Positions 50,801 to 59,060 of a stretch of 64,000 nt of DNA are shown piece after piece. Position numbers and translations under genes: made by a program. The stretch's first letter is position 1. The number at the start of each line of letters is the position of its first letter. The stretch comes from Anthonomus grandis grandis (lineage: Eukaryota; Arthropoda; Insecta; Coleoptera; Curculionidae), in the NCBI RefSeq assembly GCF_022605725.1, contig NC_065546.1, positions 33,910,227 to 33,974,226 on the forward strand, read 5' to 3'. Below the pieces are notes generated by a model that was not told the DNA's origin, ran no database searches, and saw only the letters and a list, made by a program, of their open reading frames with translations.

Positions 50801-53082
50801 GGACGTGCAGGAACTCAAAATTGGCCGGCTCGCAGTCCTGATATAAATTCCCTGGATTACTATTTATGGGGCCAATGAAGGCACTTGTTTATAAAACTCC
50901 TGTTCTAGATGTGAATGACTTGAGGAATCGGATAATTGTCAATTGCAATATCATAAGGGATACTCCAGGTATTTTTGAGCGTGTCAGACACTCGATAACA
51001 AATCGTTTGCAGTCGTGTATTTTATCAGAAGGTGGGCATTTTGCTCATTTACTTTAAGGTCGAAATTGTTTATTGAATTAATTGGTTTTTATTTCATGTT
51101 GTCATCCATGGGTAATTTTTAGAATGAGTTAAAGATACTTTAATTTTTTTTTTCAAAAACAAAGCCAGATATGAAGATAATATAACATACGAAAAAGTTG
51201 TATTTTTAGTTGCTTAAATACAAAAATAAATAAAAAGCTGCAAAACAATTATTGGCCTTGTTTTTTTCTCAACAATAAGCATGTGCCCACTGACACGCCA
51301 CTGGACCTAATAATTTCAATCTAGTTAGCTAAACAAGCGTCTTATAACTTCAAATAACTGCACCAAATTTCAACCAAATCGGTTTAAGGATAGTTATAGT
51401 ATTTTTAAAATACCGTTATTTTTTTGAACCTTCATCGCCCTGTATCTCAGAAACAAAGCAACTCCCGACATACGTTCATAGGAACTTTTTTTCATAAAAC
51501 GACCTAACGATTCACCCTGTATAGTTTCGTACCGTAGTTAGGAAACACCCTGTATATTTGGTTGTATGATCTAATACTATTATTATGTCAATTGAGTATA
51601 TGTATCTGTAATTTCTAGAACCAATAAAGTATTTTTTGATTTATATAATTATTACAAAAATGATAGGAAATGTTCCTACAGTGTACAGTGGCCTACCAGC
51701 TCGAACTTCATAAATCTTGAAATGGAGCATTTTTGTTGCCTTATATTACCATACATAACCAACATTATAAATTCCTGCAGATTCAATTTTTTGAAAAAGT
51801 TGGAAAATTACCTGGAGTATTTCTCATTTAAAAAAAAAAACGCAGATTCAGGAGTTAATGGTTTGCAGCCTACAAGCATGTCCAAAGTTCTTAAAAAAGT
51901 AATGTTTATGTAAAACAATTAAATCTGCATAAAAGTCTTTCTCCAAATCAGTCTAGTTCACTCAGGTTTTGGTTGTGCAATCCCACTATTAAACATAACT
52001 GATGATTAGTACTATAGTAATTAGGACTATAAACCCTTAACTCTTTTCAATCTTAAATTTTATTGGGTTTTCTGAGATCTTTTGATGGATTATCTTTCCA
52101 ACAGATTCATTTTGTGTTTGAAATTCTGCAAGGCTCAAGCTCTTATCTCTTGGGAGCAAAGCTCAATCGAAAATAAACTCTTTTCAATATTTATAATGAT
52201 AAACTTGCTAATTTCCTAAAATTCGGCAAGGTAAACCAATGTTTTACAATATATAGCTTTTTTTTTTCATCTAAATATTTTAATGCAGAGAAAGCTAACT
52301 ATGAGTACCTAGAATGTTATTACATTCAAATTATCATAAACTTTTTATTAATCCATCTCAGTCAAAACTTTCAAACGGTAAAAATCAGGAAAATGTTGAA
52401 TAAAAAATAATGGAACAAGTTCTTTGTAAAAAAAAGGTACCTACTAAACTGCTGCATTATGTTAGGTGTAGATATTTTGTGCAATACCTTGGTCAATGGT
52501 TATGTATTTTTTTCCCTATGTTTTCTATGGTCAACAGTGAACATAGTATGTAGTATTTTTCAATTGTACATACATACATACATGTTTTTTGGAACAAAAC
52601 TTGTTTTTTAATTTGTTTTTGACTCCTCTTTTTAAATTAATGACAACAATATTTATGTATTGGATTGTTTTACATGGTTTACAAAAGAAACATATTATTA
52701 GATATTGTTAACATGGCCTTTCTTATGTGATTTTAATGCTTCTAGGTACATTTTAGGACAAAACAGTGTATCAAGCCTGCAACTACCAACAGAAAACTCC
52801 AATGCAAAAGCTCTCACAAAAGTGCATACAATCACAGACAATTATGGACTCAACCAATTTGATTTGGAATCAAATAAGCCCGATAATGAGGAGTTTATTA
52901 ACCCTATAAAGTGGTTTGGGTTTATGCCACCACAAAACTTACATTTCGCGCAAAATTTGTACAGGCAGGCTCTGCAGTGGATTATACAGGCAGCAAACGT
53001 ACAAAATAAATTGTGCAAGACGCAGGAACAAATAATGCAGTTAAAGGAGTTGAAAAAGGAGATTTTGACTAGAGAGAAGTAG
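38691..53082 (+). CDS. CCDC115: CCDC115, V-ATPase assembly factor (Vma22-like), 2 exons
   Basis: Exon 1 is 38691-38842 (50 codons plus AG) and exon 2 is 52746-53082, entered as AG|G (Arg); the protein has 162 residues. The N-terminal helix 'LDQICQTLDKLALDALTLIQ' and the joined '..KTR|YILGQ' match the start of the family. The diagnostic C-terminal block is 'INPIKWFGFMPPQNLHFAQN', compared with the 'DPLNWFGI..P..LR.AQ' pattern of vertebrate CCDC115. It is followed by a coiled coil ending 'KELKKEILTREK'. Known family members help assemble the V0 sector of the vacuolar proton pump in ER/ERGIC. The single intron (38843-52745, 13.9 kb) is nearly all TEs. Length is close to the human protein (180). 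Confidence 0.87.
39463..43727 (-). mobile_element. DUF7869-type DNA transposon, copy 2
   Basis: Terminal inverted repeats of about 34 bp run from 39463 (AATTCTGCCGTC..ACCGTATCTC) and to 43727 in inverted form. Copies of GACCGTATCT or close variants, in both orientations, lie at 39487, 39796, 43375, 43436, 43451 (inverted), about 43495 (inverted) and 43695 (inverted). The coding region on the minus strand is related to copy 1. No clean target duplication could be seen, so the outer limits are good to a few bases only. Confidence 0.75.
40095..43168 (-). pseudogene. DUF7869-like transposase of copy 2 (multi-exon, decayed)
   Basis: The start is probably ATG 43168 ('MGSRAKRMVLQVLENNRPLG'). It is followed by three more short acidic exons that repeat one another (41866-42000, 42141-42280, 42458-42602) and a basic segment 'KKGEARRRKKYVVNKGKRK' (about 41700). 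Then come 'VEICRIFF' and 'SYKRIKADRDMIQNHIKKYS', 'SHYKREHAPNKLYLPSDITI', the metal-binding-like 'CSNCSGW', and 'NIYIWADNCSGQNKNWSLLS'. In a shifted frame, 'GHTF.SADSFHHLVEK' follows, then a final 'LTYADFKHWPNF' and 'LKDIVLIEVRRG'. Alignment with copy 1: SHY.R...N KLYL.SD, DNC.GQNKN, GH(S/T)F, and a D..F...(I/V)EK end. At least three frameshifts make it inactive. Confidence 0.72.
43851..44219. other. CCDC115 intron, one unexplained open frame
   Basis: A plus-strand frame of 103 codons (43905-44216) has no recognisable motif and runs up to the following LINE. It could be a degraded LINE linker or chance. It is not called as a gene. Confidence 0.3.
44220..45640 (+). mobile_element. Jockey-group LINE, RT largely open
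   Basis: Motifs run in order: 'SKSKAFGIDNLNITLI', 'FRSISILPTFSKILERIL', 'KQSGFIKNFSCASAMADV', 'VLLDYTKAFDFVNHEILKSI', 'DNGVPQGGILGPLFFIIY', 'YHFYADDAQLYYSF' and 'KHFLKLNPSKSSVMFIGN'. A frameshift follows near 45280, then 'SLVLSQCNYCDVVYGWCLD'. The last part (45480-45640) resembles the 'FNHLP..' C-terminal end of other LINEs here. The 5' part is absent. Confidence 0.82.
44310..45281 (+). pseudogene. LINE reverse transcriptase ORF (323 codons)
   Basis: A continuous frame covers most of the RT palm and fingers with catalytic 'YADD'. It lacks the endonuclease and goes out of frame before the C-terminal domain. The distribution of motifs and the 'KSLGLIVDSDLRFHQHISNV' block fit the same clade as 10740-11856. 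Confidence 0.85.
45641..46359. other. CCDC115 intron, nothing recognised
   Basis: AT-rich sequence with short accidental frames. No ends or motifs are recognised. Confidence 0.35.
46360..46692 (+). repeat. Mariner A-type end fragment followed by a LINE 3' end
   Basis: 46360-46430 ('GAGATACCACTC...CATTTAAGATTTTCAAGAGG') matches the terminal region of mariner A. 46440-46692 reads as a LINE 3' UTR ending AATAAAGCCTTTTTTGACTTTGAC, the tail of the LINE family at 3208-5165. Confidence 0.55.
46693..47666 (+). pseudogene. Heavily decayed LINE remnant (about 46930-47500)
   Basis: Scattered phrases after about 46970 are compatible with the C-terminal part of the Jockey-group LINEs here. These include 'ILTLLSIYILETCIFI' in a shifted frame near 47130-47180, comparable with 'ILTLCCIFILETVW' of the 3.2-5.2-kb LINE. 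No frame stays open, and the rest is unannotated intron. Confidence 0.45.
49022..49630 (+). pseudogene. hAT transposase C-terminal domain
   Basis: A 202-codon open frame with the hAT dimerisation signature 'LPISSASCEHSFSTMRRIKN' followed by 'WFRSTMGQDRFSSLALTTLS' near the end. This is typical of ZMYM/THAP-type hAT relatives. The N-terminal zinc finger and catalytic region are absent. The frame itself is intact, so the deletion is probably not ancient. Confidence 0.85.
49767..49973. repeat. Fold-back MITE inside the hAT element
   Basis: ATCTAATTGTCGGA at 49767 and TCCGACAATTAGAT ending 49973 are exact inverses. The arms continue with 'AAGTTAAACACGACGTTT.GG' and 'TTGGTAAGTATCTCCAA', reversed on the other side. 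No coding capacity. Third level of nesting (mariner > hAT > MITE). Confidence 0.85.
51553..52745 (+). pseudogene. End of CCDC115 intron with a decayed LINE RT (about 51690-52400)
   Basis: Phrases such as 'MEHFCCLILPYITNIINSC' (51722), 'VHSGFGCA' (about 51958) and 'DYLSNRFILCLKFC' (about 52083) follow the order of a LINE reverse transcriptase, but stops are frequent. A TACATACATACATACATG microsatellite is at about 52567. The remainder is unannotated. Confidence 0.5.
52746..53082 (+). CDS. CCDC115: CCDC115 exon 2 (conserved C-terminal block)
   Basis: Acceptor TTCTAG at 52740-52745, stop TAG at 53080-53082, polyadenylation signal AATAAA at 53115-53120. It encodes about 112 residues including 'WFGFMPPQNLHFAQ' and a terminal coiled coil. 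Confidence 0.9.
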
Positions 53083-53206
53083 CTTAATAATTAGTATTAA
53101 ATATATCTTTCAAAAATAAAACTTGCGAGTTGTTTTTAAAAAATTACCTATATTACATTAATAGAATTGCCACAATTACACTTCAGAAAATCAAAAAAAT
53201 TTAAAC
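53083..53206. terminator. Convergent 3' ends of CCDC115 and TRIP13
   Basis: Only 124 bp separate the stop codons of the two genes. AATAAA at 53115-53120 serves CCDC115. No clear AATAAA for the minus-strand gene lies in this gap, so TRIP13 may end inside the CCDC115 3' exon, giving overlapping transcripts. Confidence 0.5.
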
Positions 53207-55281
53207 TTAAGAGAACTTGTTCCCTGAAACTGTATTGTGTTTTTCAGGTTTAATAGTGATCAACTTCTTATCTTTATGTTCCCTCTCTACAGCAGCCTCC
53301 ATGGAATTCAAAAAGGTATCCATTCTCACAGGAAGATTCTCACTTCTCACATAAAGTGCATGAGCCAAAAATGGAATTTTCCTCAAAGTTCTTCCACTGA
53401 AACCAGAACTTTGATGGCAAATTTCCATAAGCCTTTTACTGTACTCATGGGTATTATTGGATAAATCCACTCCTCTGGCAATCATATCTGGTGTGTCTAA
53501 AGAATTTGGATCACAATTTATAATTTTGGCCTGAAAAGCTTAAGTTAATTTAGATAATTACACAAAAAATAAGTAAGCATACCCTAATCAGTTCCATAAG
53601 GCATGAATAGTAAATTTTATATATTGCAATCATACTTGGCAGTCCTAAAAACTGCTTTATATCAGCCCTATCTACAAATGCCACATCAATGGTTTCAGTC
53701 ATATTGGAAGTGGCAAATATCAGCACATTTGGCATAAGTTTTATTTGGTCTATTTGTGTTAATATAGAGTTTACTACCCTTATAGAGTCAGACGGTTCAT
53801 TATCTATTAAAAATAAAATATAGTACAAATTAATATTGCAGTTGGTTGAATATTACCACTGCAAAGGCTTCTAGCGTGGGCCAAAGATTCAACTTCGTCC
53901 ATCAAGACACATATCAAGGTTTTCTCATTTTGACACATTTCCTTGATTTTTGTAAACATTTTTGTCACCAGTTTGCCGCTCTAAAATGTTTAATGTTGTA
54001 ATAAATAAGTTTTCCCTTGCAACTGCCTTTTTACCTCAGAAAAATATCTTGAAAATAAACTGTGACTATTAATCTCCACCAACAGGCCACTGGAAAACAA
54101 ATCTTTCATAGTAATAGTTAATTTTTGTGCCAGGGCTTTACAGAGGGAAGTTTTTCCAGTGCCTGGTGGACCATGCAGCAAAATTACCTTATTACAACAA
54201 ACTATATTTGGGTTTATAGTTTTATTTGCGAAAGTCATCATGGTTCTTGCATACCTTAAAAGCTATACAATATAACTGTTAAAACTAATCAATAAATTAA
54301 CTTTTACTTTGACTTACATCATCCTTAATATTACTATCATAGTACAAGTTTTCCCATAAAGAAAACAGTTCTTTGGAAGGCAAAGTTAGGTGTGTTGCCA
54401 ATACAATTTCCTCTCCCCCCTGATCACTTTCATCATAAATTGTGGATTTTTCATTTTGCAGCATAAAGATGTTCCAGTTTATTTTGTATGAATGTAGATC
54501 TATAAATGGACTGTTCTGGAAAAAAAACTAACTCTAATCTTTGCCTCCAAACTTTAATATGCAAATCAATTTCACAGTTTTCAATACAAAAAAGCTGGAA
54601 CTATGCTTAATAAAATAAACTTAAATACCTTCTAGTAATTCTATGAAGAGCATGTGCCAAGTCATAAATAGACATTTGAACCACTCAAAAAAAAATGATA
54701 TTGAATCTCAAAACCTAATTTCCAATGATTTTAATATTTTTTAAATGCTGCCAACAGTATATCTGAGTCAGATACAGATCCTCTAGATAATATTGGTGGG
54801 ATTGGGGTTTGAGCAGGTAAGTTTTAAACTTTTGCCTTAACTAGTTTTAACACATGAATCTAAACTACTTCCTGAACTGTTTACAAGAAACTCTTATATT
54901 ATTATTTAAAAAGGGAAGGCCAGACATTATAGGCCACTTTCTCTTTCTACAGTATAACAAATTCTCGAAAAAAGTTTTGTCTGAACAAAAAGTACAGTGC
55001 TTACCTCATTTGTATTACCAATTGATACATAATGTACCAGAGTCTTGAGAGAACTAGAGGAACCTTCTTCATAATCAAATTCAGTTATTATTGTGTTGGG
55101 CCTAATTTTTCTTGCTAACAAGTACTTTTCAACTAGAGCAGTCAAGCAATTCTCTGACATAACAACACTAAAAAGAAATATTGTAATAATAAGGTAATTA
55201 AATAAGAATCATTTTAATTTGAAGAAACTCTATTACGGACCTCTTGCTCGCTAGAGCCACTTCTATATCTATTGTATCCAT
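53207..55281 (-). CDS. TRIP13: TRIP13/Pch2 AAA+ ATPase, 7 exons, complete
   Basis: Remodeller of HORMA-domain proteins such as Mad2, acting in the spindle checkpoint and meiosis. Exons in transcript order: 55281-55241, 55167-55005, 54515-54318, 54262-54035, 53980-53857, 53803-53583, 53530-53207. They total 1299 nt, or 432 residues plus stop, the same length as human TRIP13. Introns are 73, 489, 55, 54, 53 and 52 bp, all GT-AG. Key sites: Walker A 'GPPGTGKT' at residues 165-172, Walker B 'VLMDEVES' at 235-242, sensor-1 'TSN' at 283-285, 'DRADIKQ' near 296-302 with the arginine-finger candidate R297, and sensor-2 'GFSGRTLRK' from 368. The N-terminal 134 residues would be the substrate-recognition domain. 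No stops or frameshifts were seen. The first donor (GTCCGT) is weak but the only one that keeps frame. Confidence 0.95.
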
Positions 55282-55859
55282 TTATTTAAATCCTAATAAT
55301 AATTTATTCCTAGACATGCAAGTAAAAATCACAAAAAGAATATTGAAAGTGTCAACAAATAAATAACGATACTTTTAAAATTTTGAATTGGTGACGTCTT
55401 AAACTGACTTTTGAAATATTGACAGCTGATGTCGCGTAACGGAATAAACTTAACCTAAAATAGCCGATTTTTAGCGTGGAATGATTCTTAAGTTCGCTAC
55501 AGACGATGCGCGTTAATTCGTGTGCACAAGGCCATTATTTTTGTGTAGTATAGGTTATATTTATGGTTTATAATTTAATTCGCGGGCCACTTCCGGATCA
55601 TCCTTCACCCAGTCAACATGTGATCGTTCTTTTCTTTTCTTTAGAACCCTTTTCTAGACGCTTTCTTGCCCTTTGCCAGTGGTAGCTGAACCTATTCACG
55701 CCGGTAGCCAGGCCGGATAATGTCGGATGCATCGTAGAAGCGTGAGTGAGCATTTCAGTATTGACAATTGTGAAAATGGTCAATTCGCGGAACAGTTTCT
55801 GGGTACATAGCAGAGCTATTAAACTAGCAAGTCCACGTTTTGAAAGTGTTCATAAATAA
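55282..55859. other. Upstream region of TRIP13, presumably promoter
   Basis: There is no coding signal. 55500-55740 is less AT-rich ('GATGCGCGTTAATTCGTG', 'CACGCCGGTAGCCAGGCCGG') and may be the start of the Harbinger-like element to the right or a promoter. No core motif was assigned. Confidence 0.4.
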
Positions 55860-56654
55860 ATAAAAGTAATGGCCTCAAAAATTGGACGTCATTTGTGGGA
55901 CTCGAAAGACAAAGACAAGACAAATAGAAATAAAAAAAAATATGCCTTTAAATAGTTGGGAGAAAAATTTGGAGTGACTCCCGAAGAAATTATAAAGAAG
56001 TATAGACATTTATTGCACAGTTATAAAAACTGTTGTCGGAAAGTAAAAATTAGTTGTGGCTGTGTTCCATTCCTCCAAGAACCATTGACAATTGTACCAT
56101 TTTCTTCTCTATCAAATGTACTCGGAGGTGTGAACATATTTCTCGATTTTCTGCTTCTTAAAAAATTATGTAGCAATACTCAGCATTCCGTAATCAATCG
56201 AGCTTTATCTTGATTTAATAAAATAGGTCTTTGCCAAACTCAAAATACTGCAGACATAATTCCAAATACATTTTCAATTATTCTGCGAGCTCTTGAAGGT
56301 CTGTACTCGAATATGTACGCTCTGGTGTTTTATGTCATGATTTCCACCATATGAACGATAAGATATTCTTTTAAAGGGTATGCGTTGTCGCTAACAATAA
56401 CCAATAAGGGCACAGACTTTGCTCTCATTGGCAATGGTTTGTCCGGAGGTAGATTTAAGGTCTCATCTTTCAACGCCTCATATAAAGAACAATTATTGAA
56501 TAGTTGAATACACCTCTATCCTCCATCTGATATTTGTCCTTGTGAGCCAATCTTGAAAGGCCTTTAAATGTTATAATATTACTCTATATTACAATGTAAT
56601 CCGCATCCCACAAAGTCATTAGTACTATATACAAATGTTCCGTTGTAGTTTATA

Positions 56655-58619
56655 CAGTGTGTGTCAGCCAAACGAAATAAATTAGCTAATAAATAGACTG
56701 GAGCGTGTTGGAAAAAACGCTCGAATACGTCGATTGGTTTTTATATTTGCGAATTTTTTTTTCCATAAAAACGTTTTATACAGGGACTATCAGATAACGG
56801 TGGCCAATACCAACTTGCTTAGTTTAAACATAACACCCTGTATGTTAATTAATTTTTTAGATTCCTCAGATCATTTTAGACATATTTTGTATACAATGTC
56901 CTATACCCATCTTTGACTGTTTCGGAAATATTCAGTAAAATTCAAAAAATAACATTTAGAAAAGAAAATTATTTATTTGCCGAAAATTGTTACAATATAT
57001 TCAAAGACATAATACAAATCTAAACAATAATGTCAATGTAGGAGATGTTCAAAATGCTCGCCACGAACGTCTTGGCAACACCCTACCCGTAAATAGAAAT
57101 GTCTTCTAACGTTACTCAACATCTCAGGTCTGGTGTGATTGATCTAATTGCCAGGGTTATTCGTCTTCGTAAGTCAGTGGGTTTATTTTGTATACAATAG
57201 TTTTTACATATCCCCATAAGAAAAAGTCTAATGGCGTCAGATCGGGAGACCGTGCTGGCCATTCCATCGATCCTCGCCTCCCTATCCACCGATCTGGAAA
57301 TATTTGTTTGAGGTACTGCCGGACATTTATTTGGTAGTGGGGTGGTGCTCCATTTTGTTGAACCCATATGATGTTCGCTGGAACTTGTGGGTTTCCTGGA
57401 TGGCCATTCAAATTGCCCTCAATAAAAAAGGGATCTATGATCTGATCTTCAATAATTCCTGCCCACACGTTAACCTTTTCAGGGTATTGAGTATTGTCTT
57501 CTCTCGTCCAGCGAGAATTTTCCCTGGACCAATAGCGGCAATTTTGACGATTGGCATGACCGTGAAGAGTAAAGGTGCACTCATCAGAAAACATAACATG
57601 TTAAAACCAACTAATTGGATCACATTGCTGTCTAACATTGCCATCATTTGATCACAAAAATACATTCTTCTATCAAAAACGTCTTCCGTGAGCTCCTGGA
57701 CGGGTATAATTTTATATAGGATGCATTTTGTTTTCTTTTAATATTCTAATAACTGATGAATAGCTAATATCGAGTACTGGGGCTGCTTTTCGAGTAGATG
57801 TATGTGGGTGTTCCTCAAACTCAAGCATAACAGCCAATTTGGTATCCTCACTTATTGCATTGGCAGCTGCTTTTTTGCATTGGCCCAGCTCGTGGAATTG
57901 CTTTTCTATTTTACTAATTGTCCCTTGGGTTAAAGGCGGCAAATTTGAAAATTTTTCGTGAAATAAGCGAGCTACTTCCATTTGCGTCCGTGTATTATCT
58001 CCATAGCCAATCACCTGTAGAATTGTTGTTTTGTGCATTTCTGTTAAATGAACCATTTTTCTGGCTTGTAGTTGAAATGAATAAAATTCAAATGACTATA
58101 GCACTGACGACTACTTCTGTCATGCAACATGAGTCAACATTAAGTCTGGCATTTTAAACCAAAGTAAACAACAATTTTTAGTTTTTTTTATTCTCATATC
58201 AATAAAAAGGAATGCTGAAATAGTTTTTGCTTGCTTTATCATTACCAAGATCTAAATGAGCAAGAAGTATTAAGTGAGTTGTAGAGAATCTTGAAAAATA
58301 AATAATTTTCTTTTCTAAATGTTAGTTTTTGAATGTTACTTAATATTTCCGAAACAGTCAAAGATAGGTATAGGACATTGTATACAAAATATGTCTAAAA
58401 TGATTTGAGAAATCTAAAAAATTAATTAACATACAGGGTGTTATGTTTAAACTAAGCAAGTTGGTATTGACCACCGTTATCTGATACACCCTGTATAAAA
58501 AGTTTTTATGAAAAAAAAAATGCGCAACTATAAAAACCAATCGACGTGTTCGAGCGTTTTTTCCAACACGCTCCCATCTATTTATTAGCTAATTTATTCC
58601 ATTTGGCTGACACACACTG
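56655..58619 (-). mobile_element. Mariner D: DD41D mariner with ~320-bp TIRs
   Basis: CAGTGTGTGTCAGCCAAACG at 56655 and its inverse ending 58619 are bordered by TA on both sides. The inverted repeats extend to about 56977 and from about 58294. Length is 1965 bp. It sits in the HARBI1-like gene. Confidence 0.93.
57157..58056 (-). pseudogene. Mariner D transposase, two frameshifts and a lost catalytic Asp
   Basis: 58056-57712 is the N-terminal half: 'MVHLTEMHKTTILQVIGYGD', 'ARLFHEKFSNLPPLTQGTIS', 'DISYSSVIRILKENKMHP'. After frame changes near 57710 and 57600, 57594-57157 gives 'MFSDECTF', 'NRQNCRYWSRENSRW', 'EKVNVWAGIIEDQIIDPFFI', 'VQQNGAPPHY', 'WPARSPDLTPLDFFLWG'. The family has QQDGAPPHY; here Asn replaces the second catalytic Asp. 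41 residues separate it from the third Asp. Confidence 0.88.
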
Positions 58620-59060
58620 TATATTCACTACTACTATTTATAGGAGACATTATCACTACATGTTTCCCATCTATAGCACCAACACAATTTATCATTTTAT
58701 CTATCTTTGAATAAATCTGATTTCTTTTCCTTTTCCCTGCAGAAGTCACAGGAATCTGTAAATTGTTAAGAATTTAAATTTTTTTAACATTTGTTAAATA
58801 AATAATTAATTTATAATTAAATTATATTCATTCAGTTATCTACTAACACACCTGCACTTGTTGAAGTTTAGTTGATGATGCAATTAAATGAAAATTATTA
58901 AATATAATTTCTTTACTTCTTTAAAATATTTATATGAACTAAGCAAAGCACCCCGAGCTAGGCACATTTTTTGAAATATACATTTTCAAGAATCTTAATG
59001 TTCATAGATGTATAAAAGAACAATAAACATATCCCTTACCTGTGCCATTTTTAGTGCTTT

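Larger units (their letters stand above)
48425..51057 (+). pseudogene. Mariner C transposase, split by hAT insertion
   Basis: The N-terminal DNA-binding part is open at 48425-48844: 'NNFTNHEMTDMHFIYGLGNG', 'GSFNKNMGGGRPE', 'VSSKTVWKVLKRNLLHPYHI'. After a frame change and the hAT insertion, the catalytic part begins at about 50431 ('ILFTDEANF') and continues 'WADENPHVIRETHFQQQFS', 'NVWIGIIGDYLIGPFFLPAR', a disruption near 50715, 'FMHDGAPAHFS' and 'WPARSPDINSLDYYLWG', ending at 51057. All three catalytic Asp are present with 41 residues between the last two. At least three frameshifts are present besides the insertion. Confidence 0.85.
47667..51552 (+). mobile_element. Mariner C: DD41D mariner with ~525-bp TIRs, split by a hAT
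   Basis: CAGGGTGTTTCCTAACTACG at 47667 and its inverse ending 51552 are bordered by TATA on both sides. The inverted repeats run to about 48197 and from about 51031, roughly 530 and 522 bp, with few differences. That is very long for a mariner. The element is 3886 bp including a 1525-bp insertion at 48899-50423. Confidence 0.93.
56060..58790 (-). pseudogene. HARBI1-like nuclease remnant
   Basis: Right of the insertion: 'IPVTSAGKRKRNQIYSKIDK', 'CVGAIDGKHVVIMSPIN' (about 58760-58625), where the D of 'AIDGKH' is a catalytic residue. Left of it: 'NYNGTFVYSTNDFVGCG', 'GQISDGG', 'LVIVSDNAYPLKEYLI' (catalytic D), 'RRIIENVFGIMSAVF' (catalytic E) and a C-terminal 'VLLHNFLRSRKSRNMF'. The junction is a TA in 'SSSEY|NYNG'. 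Several frame changes are present. Confidence 0.75.
55860..59060 (-). mobile_element. Harbinger-like (HARBI1) element, split by mariner D
   Basis: The plus strand at 55870-56056 carries a MADF/Myb-like piece ('EKFGVTPEEIIKKYRHLLHS', 'YKNCCRKVK'), the usual second protein of Harbinger elements. The minus strand from about 58790 to 56060 carries transposase pieces. No terminal repeats were defined. The element is broken by stops, frameshifts and the mariner at 56655-58619. Confidence 0.7.

Noticed and set aside
55956..56213. Plus-strand MADF-like frame as a host transcription factor
   Set aside because: It is a truncated frame with an upstream stop, placed next to HARBI1 pieces on the other strand as in Harbinger elements.
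57304..57651. 115-codon plus-strand frame
   Set aside because: Antisense shadow of the mariner D transposase.
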